Program-made: the position numbers and the translations under genes | Source: Geomonas azotofigens | GTDB lineage: Bacteria > Desulfobacterota > Desulfuromonadia > Geobacterales > Geobacteraceae | Assembly (NCBI RefSeq): GCF_018919395.1 | Contig: NZ_JAHLME010000002.1 | Location: 434,001-498,000, forward strand | Length of the DNA stretch: 64,000 nt | Direction: 5' to 3' | Notes under the pieces: generated by a model | The model's input: the letters and a program-made list of their open reading frames with translations, nothing else | Told to the model about the DNA's origin: nothing | The model's database searches: none | Shown here: piece after piece, positions 26,323 through 34,912 of the stretch | How positions within the stretch are numbered: the stretch's first letter is position 1 | Layout of the letters: every line of letters begins with the position of its first letter

Positions 26323-26961
26323 CTAACGGTGGTTGTGGCCGGTTTTGGGGCGGCGGGGGCGGGACTTGATGCGCTTGAGCCGGGCGCGCGCGTGCCGCTT
26401 GCGCCACCTATGAACCACGAAGTGGCTGGACCACAGACAGAGGATGATACCGGCCAGGCCCAGCATCAGGTAGGGCTCGTAGCTGCGCAGGTCCTCGATG
26501 AACAGGGAGGCGGTCTTGCCGAAGAGGTAGCCGGCCAGGGAGAACACGATGGACCAGGCCAGGGCGGAGAGAAAATTGAGATAGAGAAAACGGCGCGACG
26601 GGAAGGTGGTCATGCCGAGGATGACGGGAAGCACGATGCGGAAGCCGTAGGTGTAGCGGGACACGAAGGCGACGAAGGTCCCGTAGCGCTCGATGAGCCG
26701 CAGGGCCTTTCTGAACTTTCGGGCGAAGGTGGTAAACAGCCGCAACAGCTGCGGTCCCTTGATACGGCCGATATGGAAGTAGAACTGGTCCCCGAGGAAG
26801 GAGCCGACCAGCGCGGCAAGCATGACCAGGTAGATGTCGAGGTAGCCCTGGAAAGCGAGGAAACCGGCGAAGATGAGGATGGCCTCCCCTTCCAGGAAGG
26901 TCCCGAGGAAGAGCACCCAGTAGCCGTGCACCTGCAGGTATTCTTTGAAGAGTTCCTGCAC
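26323..26961 (-). CDS. DedA family membrane protein
   Basis: The 212-residue integral membrane protein has a GTFLEGEAILIFAGFLA helix, GSFLGDQFYFHIGR, and FVSRYTYGFRIVLPVILG, which are the DedA/SNARE-associated signatures with essential acidic and Arg residues. The family includes undecaprenyl-phosphate or phospholipid translocases and affects envelope integrity; the substrate here is unknown. A strongly basic C-terminal tail (about 183-212) is noticeable. Confidence 0.92.
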   Translation of the reverse strand: MQELFKEYLQVHGYWVLFLGTFLEGEAILIFAGFLAFQGYLDIYLVMLAALVGSFLGDQFYFHIGRIKGPQLLRLFTTFARKFRKALRLIERYGTFVAFVSRYTYGFRIVLPVILGMTTFPSRRFLYLNFLSALAWSIVFSLAGYLFGKTASLFIEDLRSYEPYLMLGLAGIILCLWSSHFVVHRWRKRHARARLKRIKSRPRRPKTGHNHR

Positions 26962-27033
26962 AAAAGCTCCAGCTGTGACAGTGGAATCGCCGCAGATCCA
27001 GTGACGGGCACATCTGGAGAGTATAGCGCCTTA

Positions 27034-27870
27034 TTACTTCCGGTAAACCGGGTTGGTGCCCCTGACTTCGACGACGGGGGCGTCTTCCAGTTCCTCAAGT
27101 TCGCCGGTGTCGTCCTCGTACTCATTCTCGCCGACGGCCCAGGCGTAGAACTTCTGCGAGTCGATCAGCTGCGGCTTGTCCGGGATGCCGTAGACCCGGT
27201 TCTGCATCCCCTCGTCATAGAGTCCGACGCAGCCGTGCGAGGCGGGCTTGCCAGGGAGGTCGCGGGCGTGGATCCAGTAGGAGACATTGTCGGGACCGAT
27301 GTGGAAGCGCATGGCGTTGTCCATCGGGTACTGGCCGGTCTCGTCCTCGGTCTTGTAGAGGGAGGAGGTGTGGTTGCGGTGGCGGGCATCGATGCGGAAG
27401 ACGCCGACCGGGGTCTCATGGCCGGGGGCGCCGGTCGCGGCGGGGGCGGAGAACTTGAGTTTGCCGTTTTCGTAGGCCCCCATCCACTGTTCGGTCATGT
27501 CGATCAGGATGTACTTGCCGTGCCCCTTCGCCGCGGGATACTCCTCGGGCATCGGGGTGTAGCTGCGGGCCGCGACGATGTCGACCGGGACCTTGATGGT
27601 CATGCCGGGATAGACGTGGCGGCGGTCGATGCGGTTGAAGCGGGCCACGGTGACCCAGTCGGCACCGAAGAGGGATTCCAGCGTTTCCTGCGGTTCTATG
27701 AAATGGGCGCGCCAGGGGACCTTGGCGAGGCTTGGATATTCTACCCGGGAGAGGTCTTCCTTGGCCGGATCCTGCGGGTTCGCGCCGGGCTCGGAAGTGG
27801 CAGTGGGGTTATAGACCACTATGGAAAAAAGGACCGCGAGGACAACAAAAACCAAAACCTTACGTAACAT
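27034..27870 (-). CDS. L,D-transpeptidase (YkuD/ErfK) with LysM-like segment
   Basis: The 278-residue protein starts with an N-terminal membrane anchor or signal (about 4-22). A LysM-like stretch (ETLESLFGADWVTVARFNRI, then PGMTIKVP) is followed by a YkuD domain containing GAPGHETPVGVFRI and the active site ASHGCVGLY with catalytic Cys. It would crosslink peptidoglycan 3-3 or attach proteins to it in the periplasm. ATG 27868-27870 has GGAG upstream and places the signal correctly. Confidence 0.92.
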   Translation of the reverse strand: MLRKVLVFVVLAVLFSIVVYNPTATSEPGANPQDPAKEDLSRVEYPSLAKVPWRAHFIEPQETLESLFGADWVTVARFNRIDRRHVYPGMTIKVPVDIVAARSYTPMPEEYPAAKGHGKYILIDMTEQWMGAYENGKLKFSAPAATGAPGHETPVGVFRIDARHRNHTSSLYKTEDETGQYPMDNAMRFHIGPDNVSYWIHARDLPGKPASHGCVGLYDEGMQNRVYGIPDKPQLIDSQKFYAWAVGENEYEDDTGELEELEDAPVVEVRGTNPVYRK

Positions 27871-27898
27871 CTTGCCTGCTCCCAACCGAGAAACGACT

Positions 27899-27918
27899 AA
27901 TGGGGCCTACGCCCCATT
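27899..27918 (-). terminator. Possible terminator hairpin after meaB
   Basis: An eight-base perfect stem (AATGGGGC with GCCCCATT) and a CTAC loop lie between the meaB stop and the L,D-transpeptidase start. There is only a weak T-rich stretch, so termination is probable but not certain. Confidence 0.55.
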
Positions 27919-27950
27919 TCGTTCTTAATTAACACCTTTGCCACGCTCGG

Positions 27951-28895
27951 TCAAGGAAAAGCGCGTCCCGCCATGACTTCCTGCACCGCGCTGTAGGGGT
28001 CGATGCTCTTGTCGCGCATCCCGGCCAGGATCTCGTCGTACTTGCCGTTGCCCTTGATGGCGCCGAACACGGTCTCGAAGAGCTCCTCCCGGAGGGTGTC
28101 GGCGAAGAGCTTGGCGTTTCTCTCCTCGATGAGGCGCTGCAGGGCGCCCGACTCCTTCAGGTAGATGTGGTGCGCGTCGAACTCCTCTACCAGCGCCTCG
28201 ATGCCCACGCCCCGTGCCCCTTCGGTCTGCAGCACGCGCGGCGCCCATCCGGCCGGGTCCGGGTGCTTCATCTCCAGCATGGTGGTGAGCTCGCGGGCGG
28301 TGCGGTCGGCGCCGTCGCGGTCGGCCTTGTTGACCACGAAAACGTCGCCGATCTCGAGGATACCGGCCTTGATGGCCTGGATGTCGTCGCCAAGCCCCGG
28401 GACCATGACCACCACGGTGGTATGCGCGGTGCTCACGATGTCCACCTCGTCCTGCCCTACCCCGACCGTCTCGATGACGATGACGTCCATCCCCATGGCG
28501 TCCATGACGTTGACCACGTCGGTGGTGGAGCGGGAGAGCCCTCCCAGCGCACCGCGGGTGGCGAGGCTGCGGATGAAGACGCCGGCATCGTCGGCGTGGC
28601 GGTTCATCCTGATGCGGTCGCCGAGGATGGCGCCGCCCGAGAAGGGGCTGGTGGGGTCGATGGCCACGACGCCGACCAGGAGGTCCTTTTTCCGGTAGGC
28701 GGAGACGATCTGGTCCACCAGGGTCGACTTTCCCGCCCCCGGGGGGCCGGTGATGCCGATGATATAGGCGTTGCCGGTGTGGGGGTAGAGGGTTTTCAAC
28801 TCCTCGATGGCGCTTTTGAAGCGGTCATCGATGTCGCGCATCAGGCGCGCGGCGGCGCGTATGTCGCCGTCGAGCACGCGTTCGGCCAGGGTCAT
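27951..28895 (-). CDS. meaB: Methylmalonyl-CoA mutase-associated GTPase MeaB
   Basis: This G3E-type GTPase chaperone loads and protects the adenosylcobalamin cofactor of methylmalonyl-CoA mutase. The 314-residue protein has Walker A GPPGAGKST near residue 51, IDPTSPFSGGAILGDR, IVIETVGVGQDEVDI, and the base-recognition VNKADRDGA. It lies downstream of the B12-binding mutase subunit (29084) and the corrinoid adenosyltransferase (29523) on the same strand, which supports a mutase-specific role over a general one. Confidence 0.95.
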   Translation of the reverse strand: MTLAERVLDGDIRAAARLMRDIDDRFKSAIEELKTLYPHTGNAYIIGITGPPGAGKSTLVDQIVSAYRKKDLLVGVVAIDPTSPFSGGAILGDRIRMNRHADDAGVFIRSLATRGALGGLSRSTTDVVNVMDAMGMDVIVIETVGVGQDEVDIVSTAHTTVVVMVPGLGDDIQAIKAGILEIGDVFVVNKADRDGADRTARELTTMLEMKHPDPAGWAPRVLQTEGARGVGIEALVEEFDAHHIYLKESGALQRLIEERNAKLFADTLREELFETVFGAIKGNGKYDEILAGMRDKSIDPYSAVQEVMAGRAFP

Positions 28896-28913
28896 GGGAG
28901 GCTCCAGAATCCG

Positions 28914-29073
28914 TTCTAGGTTCTACGTTCTACGTTCTACGTTCTACGTTCTACGTTGAAACTGCAACAACCTGGCACCAAGTGATACGCCGCGGGCTGC
29001 TCTTGGCAGCTGCGCGGCGCACATGTTTCAGTACCGGTCTTAACGTAGAACCTAGAACACAGAACGTAGAACG
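28914..29073. repeat. Heptamer tandem repeat with inverted copy
   Basis: Five perfect tandem copies of TTCTACG (28921-28955), preceded by TTCTAGG, lie upstream of meaB. Across a 90-base gap, the complementary AACGTAGAACCTAGAACA and ACGTAGAACG (about 29043-29072) follow. The two arms could pair in RNA or DNA. No coding role is apparent. Confidence 0.8.
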
Positions 29074-29083
29074 TTCTTTAGGT

Positions 29084-29488
29084 TTAGGCGTGGGGCGTGA
29101 TGTTGTCGCGGACCCAGCCGACGATGGTCTCGGTGGAGGTGCCAGGGGTGAAGACCTCGGCGATGCCGGCCGCCTTCAAGCCCGGGATGTCATCCTCGGG
29201 GATGACGCCGCCCGCCATCAGCACGATGTCGGCGGCACCCTTTTCCTTCATGATCTCCTTCACCGCGGGGAGCAGGGTGTTGTGGGCGCCGGAGAGGATG
29301 GAAAGGGCAACCAGGTCCACGTCCTCCTGGATGGCGGCGGAGACGATCTGCTCCGGGGTCTGGTGCAGACCGGTGTAGATTACCTCGAAACCCGCATCGC
29401 GAAACGCGCGGGCGATGATCTTGGCACCCCTGTCGTGGCCGTCAAGACCAGGCTTTCCCACCAGCACGCGAATTCTTCTTTCAGCCAT
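29084..29488 (-). CDS. B12-binding (small/C-terminal) subunit of methylmalonyl-CoA mutase
   Basis: The 134-residue stand-alone cobalamin-binding domain has [13 protein letters not shown] (the DxHxxG lower-ligand His motif) near residue 14, a [12 protein letters not shown] segment, and [16 protein letters not shown]. In many bacteria this domain is fused to the catalytic subunit; here it is a separate gene, so the large subunit must be encoded elsewhere. It is flanked by meaB and cobO, which supply and guard adenosylcobalamin. Confidence 0.93.
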   Translation of the reverse strand: MAERRIRVLVGKPGLDGHDRGAKIIARAFRDAGFEVIYTGLHQTPEQIVSAAIQEDVDLVALSILSGAHNTLLPAVKEIMKEKGAADIVLMAGGVIPEDDIPGLKAAGIAEVFTPGTSTETIVGWVRDNITPHA

Positions 29489-29522
29489 GGCAAACCTCCG
29501 ATATCAGTAAATTCAATGGAAT

Positions 29523-30053
29523 CTATTTCTCGATGCCGACGCGCGCGTCGACGCCGGCTTTGTAATAGTGCTTGATCTCGCGCATCTCGGTGACCAGGTC
29601 CGCCGCCTCGATGACCTTCTCGTGGGCGTTGCGGCCGGTCAGAACCAGTTCGACCAGGGGCGGCTTGGCGGCCATAAGCTCCAGCAATCGCTCCACCGGG
29701 AGGAGTCCCATGGAAACCGCGCCGTTCACCTCGTCCAGGATGACCAGGTCGTACTCGCCCCCGCACACCTTCTCGGTCGCAAGCTCGAGCGCCTGGGCGG
29801 CGAGATCCTTGTCGGCCTGGGCGGGGTTGTCCTTGTTGACCCATCCCGGCCGCCCGGTCTGGATGATGGTGAGAAAAGGAGCGAGCTTCTCGGCGGCCAT
29901 CTGCTCGCCGTACGGCCCGCCACCTTTCATGAACTGGATCATGCAGACCTTCAGTTCGCGGCCGGTGGCGCGCAGCGCGAGTCCCAGCGAAGCCGTGGTC
30001 TTCCCCTTGCCGTTGCCGGTATACACCTGAATAAGACCGCGTTCCAGTTTCAA
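29523..30053 (-). CDS. cobO: Corrinoid adenosyltransferase (CobO/BtuR)
   Basis: Transfers the adenosyl group from ATP to cob(I)alamin or cob(I)yrinate a,c-diamide. The 176-residue protein begins GLIQVYTGNGKGKTTASLGLA with the CobA-type P-loop, then has CMIQFMKGG, YDLVILDEVNGAVSMGLL, and VLTGRNA. It heads the transcript that continues to the B12-binding mutase subunit and meaB. No cobalamin riboswitch is recognised upstream. Confidence 0.95.
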   Translation of the reverse strand: MKLERGLIQVYTGNGKGKTTASLGLALRATGRELKVCMIQFMKGGGPYGEQMAAEKLAPFLTIIQTGRPGWVNKDNPAQADKDLAAQALELATEKVCGGEYDLVILDEVNGAVSMGLLPVERLLELMAAKPPLVELVLTGRNAHEKVIEAADLVTEMREIKHYYKAGVDARVGIEK

Positions 30054-30575
30054 GATATCCCCCGGTGGTGTTTTGGCCGCGGCCGCCTTGGACGGTTTGC
30101 GCTGACGCTAACGGAAGCTCCGCGGCGACGCAGCACTATAGCAACTGGCCACGGAAAGTGTCAAGGCCAAAGAGGCCATATCTAGAACAACGTTAGGGTA
30201 ATGAGTAACGAGTTCGCGCATATCAAATAGCAAGGCAAATCCCCTCTGTCTCCCCTTCGCAAAGGGGAGGACGCGAGGGCTCGTGCTGGGCTTCGTGGAC
30301 AGATTGAGGGATCGCCCACCTGCACAGGTGGACCGTAACTGCATTTTTAACGCAAAGGCGCAGAGGCGCAAAGCAGGCATACGGCAAAAAACTCAGAAGT
30401 TCGTCTAGCGGCTTTGCGTTGAAATGATGCTTTGGACCTTTTTCAACTTGTGCTTTGGCAATAACAGTGCGCGGTTCTTTACATAGTTACGGCAAGAACC
30501 GCTCTGAGGCAGCGAACGCCGCCACAAACAAGCCTTGACATCGAAAAAGGCATCTGCTAAATAGACAGGACGCAT
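30054..30575. other. Intergenic region with dispersed AACGCAAAGGCGC-type repeat
   Basis: No gene is supported. Bases 30347-30373 match the repeat family also seen at 56007-56281 (ACGCAAAGGCGCAGAGGCGC). A CCCCTTCGCAAAGGGG hairpin lies near 30255-30270. The promoter of tRNA-Val should lie at the right end. Confidence 0.5.
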
Positions 30576-30650
30576 GGGCGATTAGCTCAGCGGGAGAGCA
30601 CTGCCTTCACACGGCAGGGGTCACTGGTTCGAACCCAGTATCGCCCACCA
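30576..30650 (+). tRNA. tRNA-Val (anticodon CAC)
   Basis: A complete 75-base cloverleaf: acceptor GGGCGAT/ATCGCCC, D-arm TAGCTCAGCGGGAGAGCA, anticodon stem CTGCC/GGCAG with loop TTCACAC (anticodon CAC), T-loop TTCGAAC and an encoded CCA end. A terminator follows directly. Confidence 0.97.
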
Positions 30651-30661
30651 TGCAAACAACC

Positions 30662-30692
30662 AAGGCCAAGTCCAATGACTTGGCCTTTTTTC
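30662..30692 (+). terminator. Rho-independent terminator of tRNA-Val
   Basis: A ten-base stem (AAGGCCAAGT at 30662-30671 with ACTTGGCCTT at 30678-30687), six-base loop and T run end the tRNA transcript. Confidence 0.93.
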
Positions 30693-30851
30693 TTTACTGC
30701 ACATCCCACGTACACTTCCCACCACCACTCTCTACTTCTAGTTGATCATCCACTACGACGACCACCAGCGCTCCCGCAACGAACATCACCACCCACTAAT
30801 CATCCACAAACAACTTATTTTTAACAGTCAAGCACAGCACGCACCTTGTTT

Positions 30852-30880
30852 TATGACAGTATTGTAATATACATGTCATA
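30852..30880. promoter_or_regulatory. Dyad-symmetric operator candidate upstream of arn operon
   Basis: TATGACAGTAT (30852-30862) is mirrored by ATACATGTCATA (30869-30880) across six bases, a nearly perfect inverted repeat with one extra base in the right arm. It is AT-rich, without a T run, and sits 93 bases before the arnT start in an otherwise featureless 320-base gap. This is what a dimeric repressor or activator site would look like. The protein is unknown, and no regulator gene is adjacent. Confidence 0.6.
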
Positions 30881-30973
30881 CACAGGTAATGCAGTTTACC
30901 CTAACATGGACGACCGTTTACCGATCACACCCGCCGTCGCGTGACGATGCAGTCACTAGGGGGAGCCACCCGC

Positions 30974-32635
30974 ATGCCACTTCAGCTGGACTACCTTACC
31001 CGGTCGCACGAATCGCGGCGACGGGACCTGTTGCTGCTCACCGTACTGTTCGGCCTGCTCTTTCTCCAACTCCTGGGCCACTTCCCCCTCATCGACCCGG
31101 ACGAGACACGCTATGCCGAGATCCCCAGGGAGATGCTCGAACGCGGCGACCTGATCACCCCGCTACTCAATTACGTAAAGTACTTCGAGAAACCGGTGCT
31201 GCTGTACTGGCTGAACGCCGCGTCCTTCTATCTGTTCGGTATCAGCGAATTCACCGCCCGACTCGCCTGCGCCCTGAGCGGCCTCGGCACCGTGCTCTTC
31301 AGCTACCACCTCGGCCGCGAGCTCTTCGGCCGCCGCACCGGACTCCTCGCCGCCCTCATCCTCGGCGGCTGCACCGGGTTCCTGATCCAGGCGCGTATCA
31401 ACATCACCGACATACCGCTTACCTTCACCATGACCGTGGCGCTGGGGAGTTACATCCTGGCCGCCCGCGACGCCGACCAGCCCAGGCCCGGCTATTACTA
31501 CCTCTTTTACCTCTTCGCTGCGCTGGCGGTACTGGCCAAGGGACTCATCGGCATCGTCCTTCCTGGCGCCATCATCTTCTGGCACATCGTGCTGACCCGC
31601 CGCTGGCGCATCCTGAAGGAAATGCGCCTGGTCACGGGGCTACTGCTGTTTCTGGCCGTTGCAGCACCCTGGTTCGTACTGGTGTGCCAGCGCAACCCGG
31701 AGTTCTTCCAGTTCTTCTTCATCCACGAACACTTCGAGCGCTTCCTGACCAAGGTGCACCGCCGTTACCAACCCTTCTGGTACTTCATCCCCATCCTGCT
31801 CGGCTTCATGATCCCCTGGTCCTTGTTCATTCCCAGCGCGCTGCGCAACTTCTGGCGCAACCGGAACGCTGCAGGGGGAGAAGCACGCCTTTACCTCGCC
31901 CTTTGGGCCATCATCATCTTCGCGTTTTTCTCCAAGTCGAACTCAAAGCTGCCGGCGTACATCCTGCCGGTGTACCCGGCGCTGGCCATCCTGATCGCCG
32001 GGCTGTTCGACCGGGCCTTCAACGGCGACTTCCGCCCCCTGCGCCGTCCCGCGCTTGCCTCTGGCTGGCTCATGGTCCTGCTGGGGTGCGCTGCGCTGCT
32101 CTACCCGCTGGTGGCACACCGAGCGGTGGTCGGTCCTATCGGGGGGCTGGTGATCGGCTCCATCGTCATCATGCAGGGAGCGGTCGGGCTCGCCGCGGTG
32201 AAGCGCCAGGACCCGCGCCAGCTCTTTTGCGGCCTCCTTGTCGGTTCCATCCTTCTCTTTCTGACCGCACCCCTCATCGTCTTCCCGCTCTTCGTGGAGC
32301 GCAAATCGTACCGCGAACCCGGGACAATCGTGAAAAAGCTGGCCGCGCCGGACGCGGTGCTGGTGAGCCAGGGGTTGCGACAGGGACTGAGCTACTACGC
32401 GGAGCGCCGCTGCGTTATCTTCGACGGCCCCGGCGAGATCGAGTTCGGCAGCAAGATCGGCGACCAATCCGCCTGGTTTTTGAACCGCGACGGCCTCCGT
32501 GCGCTCTGGAACGGCCCCAAACCCGTGTACGCCATGATACTGCGCGACTACCTGGAAAAGCTGTCGGAGGGGTCCAGCATAAAGCCGCGCATCCTGTGGC
32601 AGAGTTCGAAGCACTACCTCGTCACCAACAGATAA
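30974..32635 (+). CDS. arnT: ArnT-like 4-amino-4-deoxy-L-arabinose lipid A transferase (GT83)
   Basis: The 553-residue inner-membrane glycosyltransferase opens its first periplasmic loop with DPDETRYAEIPREML, the GT39/GT83 metal-binding and catalytic acid motif, then YFEKPVLLYWL and about a dozen membrane helices. A smaller periplasmic domain forms the C-terminus. It attaches L-Ara4N from undecaprenyl phosphate to lipid A. ATG 30974 follows GGGGGAG with good spacing. It is the first gene of a contiguous arn operon, and the other genes support this specificity over generic protein O-mannosyl transfer. Confidence 0.88.
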   Translation: MPLQLDYLTRSHESRRRDLLLLTVLFGLLFLQLLGHFPLIDPDETRYAEIPREMLERGDLITPLLNYVKYFEKPVLLYWLNAASFYLFGISEFTARLACALSGLGTVLFSYHLGRELFGRRTGLLAALILGGCTGFLIQARINITDIPLTFTMTVALGSYILAARDADQPRPGYYYLFYLFAALAVLAKGLIGIVLPGAIIFWHIVLTRRWRILKEMRLVTGLLLFLAVAAPWFVLVCQRNPEFFQFFFIHEHFERFLTKVHRRYQPFWYFIPILLGFMIPWSLFIPSALRNFWRNRNAAGGEARLYLALWAIIIFAFFSKSNSKLPAYILPVYPALAILIAGLFDRAFNGDFRPLRRPALASGWLMVLLGCAALLYPLVAHRAVVGPIGGLVIGSIVIMQGAVGLAAVKRQDPRQLFCGLLVGSILLFLTAPLIVFPLFVERKSYREPGTIVKKLAAPDAVLVSQGLRQGLSYYAERRCVIFDGPGEIEFGSKIGDQSAWFLNRDGLRALWNGPKPVYAMILRDYLEKLSEGSSIKPRILWQSSKHYLVTNR

Positions 32636-32693
32636 CCAATCAAGTTCCGGCTTGCTCAGCCCGCCAGAGGTAATCAGTGGCAGAGGAGAACAT

Positions 32694-33734
32694 ATGAAGG
32701 TACTGATCCTGGGTGTGAACGGTTTCATCGGCAACGCCCTTACCCACCGCATCCTGACCACCACCGACTGGGAAGTCCACGGCCTCGACATGGCCTGCGA
32801 CAAGCTGGAACGGTCCATGGGGCATCAGCGTTTCCACTTCCTCGAAGGTGACATCACCATCAACAAGGAGTGGATCGAATACAACATAAAGAAGTGCGAC
32901 GTGGTGCTCCCGCTGGTGGCCATCGCCACCCCCATCACCTACGTCAAGGACCCGCTGCGGGTCTTCGAGCTCGACTTCGAGGAAAACCTCAAGGTGATCC
33001 GCCTCTGCGCCAAGTACAACAAGCGCGTCATCTTCCCCTCCACCTCCGAGGTCTACGGCATGAGCCCCGACCGCGAGTTCGACGAGGAGAGCTCGCCGCT
33101 CATGCTCGGCCCGATCAACAAGGAGCGCTGGATCTACTCCTGCGCCAAGCAGATGCTGGACCGGGTCATCTACGCCTACGGGGCCCACGAGGGGCTGCGC
33201 TACACCCTGTTCCGCCCCTTCAACTGGATCGGCCCCAAGCTAGACTCGATCAGCACCGCCAAGGAGGGGAGTTCCCGCGTGCTGACCCAGTTCCTCTACA
33301 ACATCCTGGCCGGAGAGCCGATCCAGCTCGTGGACGGCGGCGAGCAGCGGCGCTCCTTCACCTTCCTCGAGGACGGCATCGACTGCCTGATGCGGATCAT
33401 CGAGAACCGCGACGGCTGCGCCGACGCGCGCATCTTCAACATCGGCAACCCCGGCAACGACCTCTCCGTGAAAGAACTGGCGCACAAGCTGCTGGAACTG
33501 GTACAACAGTATCCCGATTACCGTGACAAGGCGCAAAACTGCCGCATCGTCGAGGTCACCTCTGGCGAGTACTACGGCAAGGGGTACCAGGACATGCTGA
33601 ACCGCGTCCCCTCGGTGCAAAACGCGAAGACGCACCTGGGCTGGGAGCCGACCACCTCCGTGGACGACGCCCTGAAGCGGACCATGGACTTTTACCTGAT
33701 CGAGCAGCGGGAAACCATCCAGCACCTTTTATAA
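32694..33734 (+). CDS. UDP-glucuronate decarboxylase, ArnA C-terminal-domain homologue
   Basis: Oxidatively decarboxylates UDP-glucuronate to the UDP-4-keto-pentose. The 346-residue extended SDR protein has the Rossmann motif LGVNGFIGNAL, FPSTSEVYGM, the catalytic RWIYSCAKQ Tyr-Lys pair, FRPFNWIGPKLDS, and a GEQRRSFTFLEDG segment as in ArnA. In E. coli this is the C-terminal half of a two-domain ArnA; here it is separate from the formyltransferase (35837). AGGAGA precedes the ATG. Confidence 0.93.
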   Translation: MKVLILGVNGFIGNALTHRILTTTDWEVHGLDMACDKLERSMGHQRFHFLEGDITINKEWIEYNIKKCDVVLPLVAIATPITYVKDPLRVFELDFEENLKVIRLCAKYNKRVIFPSTSEVYGMSPDREFDEESSPLMLGPINKERWIYSCAKQMLDRVIYAYGAHEGLRYTLFRPFNWIGPKLDSISTAKEGSSRVLTQFLYNILAGEPIQLVDGGEQRRSFTFLEDGIDCLMRIIENRDGCADARIFNIGNPGNDLSVKELAHKLLELVQQYPDYRDKAQNCRIVEVTSGEYYGKGYQDMLNRVPSVQNAKTHLGWEPTTSVDDALKRTMDFYLIEQRETIQHLL

Positions 33735-33748
33735 TCTCCGGAGGCCAC

Positions 33749-34912
33749 GTGCGTAGCGAGTTTCTACCCTTTTCCAAACCGACCATCGAGGACGCCGAAA
33801 TCAACGAGGTGGTCGACTCCTTGAAGTCGGGCTGGATCACCACCGGCCCCAAGGTGAAACGCTTCGAGGAGGAATTCCGCGCTTACGTGGGGGCCCCGTT
33901 CGCGGTGCCCTTGTCCTCGGCGACTGCCGGGCTGCACCTCACCCTGCTCGCCCTGAAGTTCCAGGAGGGGGACGAGGTGATCACCACGCCGATGACCTTC
34001 GCCTCCACGGTGAGCATCTGCGTCCTGTGCGGACTGAAACCGGTCCTGGTCGACATCGAGCCGGGCACCCTCAACCTCGACGTATCCCGGGTGCGCGAGA
34101 AGATCACCCCCCGCACCCGGGCCATCATACCGGTGCACTTTGCCGGCCAGCCCTGCGACATGGACCCGATCTTTCAACTGGCACGCGAGTTCAACCTCAC
34201 CGTGATCGAGGACGCGGCCCACGCCGCCGGGACCGAGTACAAGGGGCGCAGGATCGGCTCCCTCGACAGCGTCTCCATCTTCTCCTTTCACCCCAACAAG
34301 AACATCACCACCGGCGAAGGGGGCATGGTCTGCACCGCCGACGAGGCGCTGGCCGAGGAGGTGTCGCTGCTGAAGTTCCACGGCATGAGCCGCGAGGCAT
34401 GGAAACGCTTCGCCGCCAGCGGCACCCCCAACTACGACATCGTGCTCCCCGGCTTCAAGTACAACATGATGGACATCCAGGCAGCCATCGGCATCCACCA
34501 GCTGCCCAAGCTGGACGGCTTCATCGACCGGCGCACCGAGATCGCCCATTTCTACAACGAGGCGCTGGCCGACGTCGCGGAACTGTGCCTCCCCGCGTAC
34601 GCCCCCTACCCGCAGCGCCACGCCTGGCATCTCTACACCCCGCTGGTGAAGATCGAACGGCTCGCCATCGACCGGGACGGCTTCATGGTCAAGCTGAAGG
34701 AGCTCAACATCGGCAGCGGCCTGCACTACAAGGCGGTGCACCGCCATGCCTGGTACCAGGCCAACCTGCCGCAGCCGGAAAACTCGCTGCCCAACGCCGA
34801 CTACGCCTCGGACCGGATACTGTCGCTGCCGCTGTTCCCGAAGATGACCGAGGATGACGCCCGCGACGTGGTCGAGGCGGTGAAAAACGTGATAGCAAGG
34901 AACCGCAAATGA
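33749..34912 (+). CDS. arnB: UDP-4-amino-4-deoxy-L-arabinose aminotransferase
   Basis: The 387-residue PLP enzyme of the DegT/DnrJ/EryC1 family transaminates UDP-4-keto-arabinose. It shows the start FLPFSKPTIEDAEINEV, GWITTGPKV, EDAAHAAGTEYKG, and FSFHPNKNITTGEGGM with the PLP Lys. It starts at GTG 33749 shortly after the decarboxylase, and its stop overlaps arnC by four bases. The motifs and operon place it firmly as ArnB. Confidence 0.95.
   Translation: MRSEFLPFSKPTIEDAEINEVVDSLKSGWITTGPKVKRFEEEFRAYVGAPFAVPLSSATAGLHLTLLALKFQEGDEVITTPMTFASTVSICVLCGLKPVLVDIEPGTLNLDVSRVREKITPRTRAIIPVHFAGQPCDMDPIFQLAREFNLTVIEDAAHAAGTEYKGRRIGSLDSVSIFSFHPNKNITTGEGGMVCTADEALAEEVSLLKFHGMSREAWKRFAASGTPNYDIVLPGFKYNMMDIQAAIGIHQLPKLDGFIDRRTEIAHFYNEALADVAELCLPAYAPYPQRHAWHLYTPLVKIERLAIDRDGFMVKLKELNIGSGLHYKAVHRHAWYQANLPQPENSLPNADYASDRILSLPLFPKMTEDDARDVVEAVKNVIARNRK

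Noticed and set aside
28921..28955. CRISPR or coding repeat
   Set aside because: A simple heptamer tandem repeat without spacers or reading frame.
30054..30200. Cobalamin riboswitch before cobO
   Set aside because: I could not find the B12-box or the expected leader architecture upstream of the gene; the spacing is filled by unrelated sequence.
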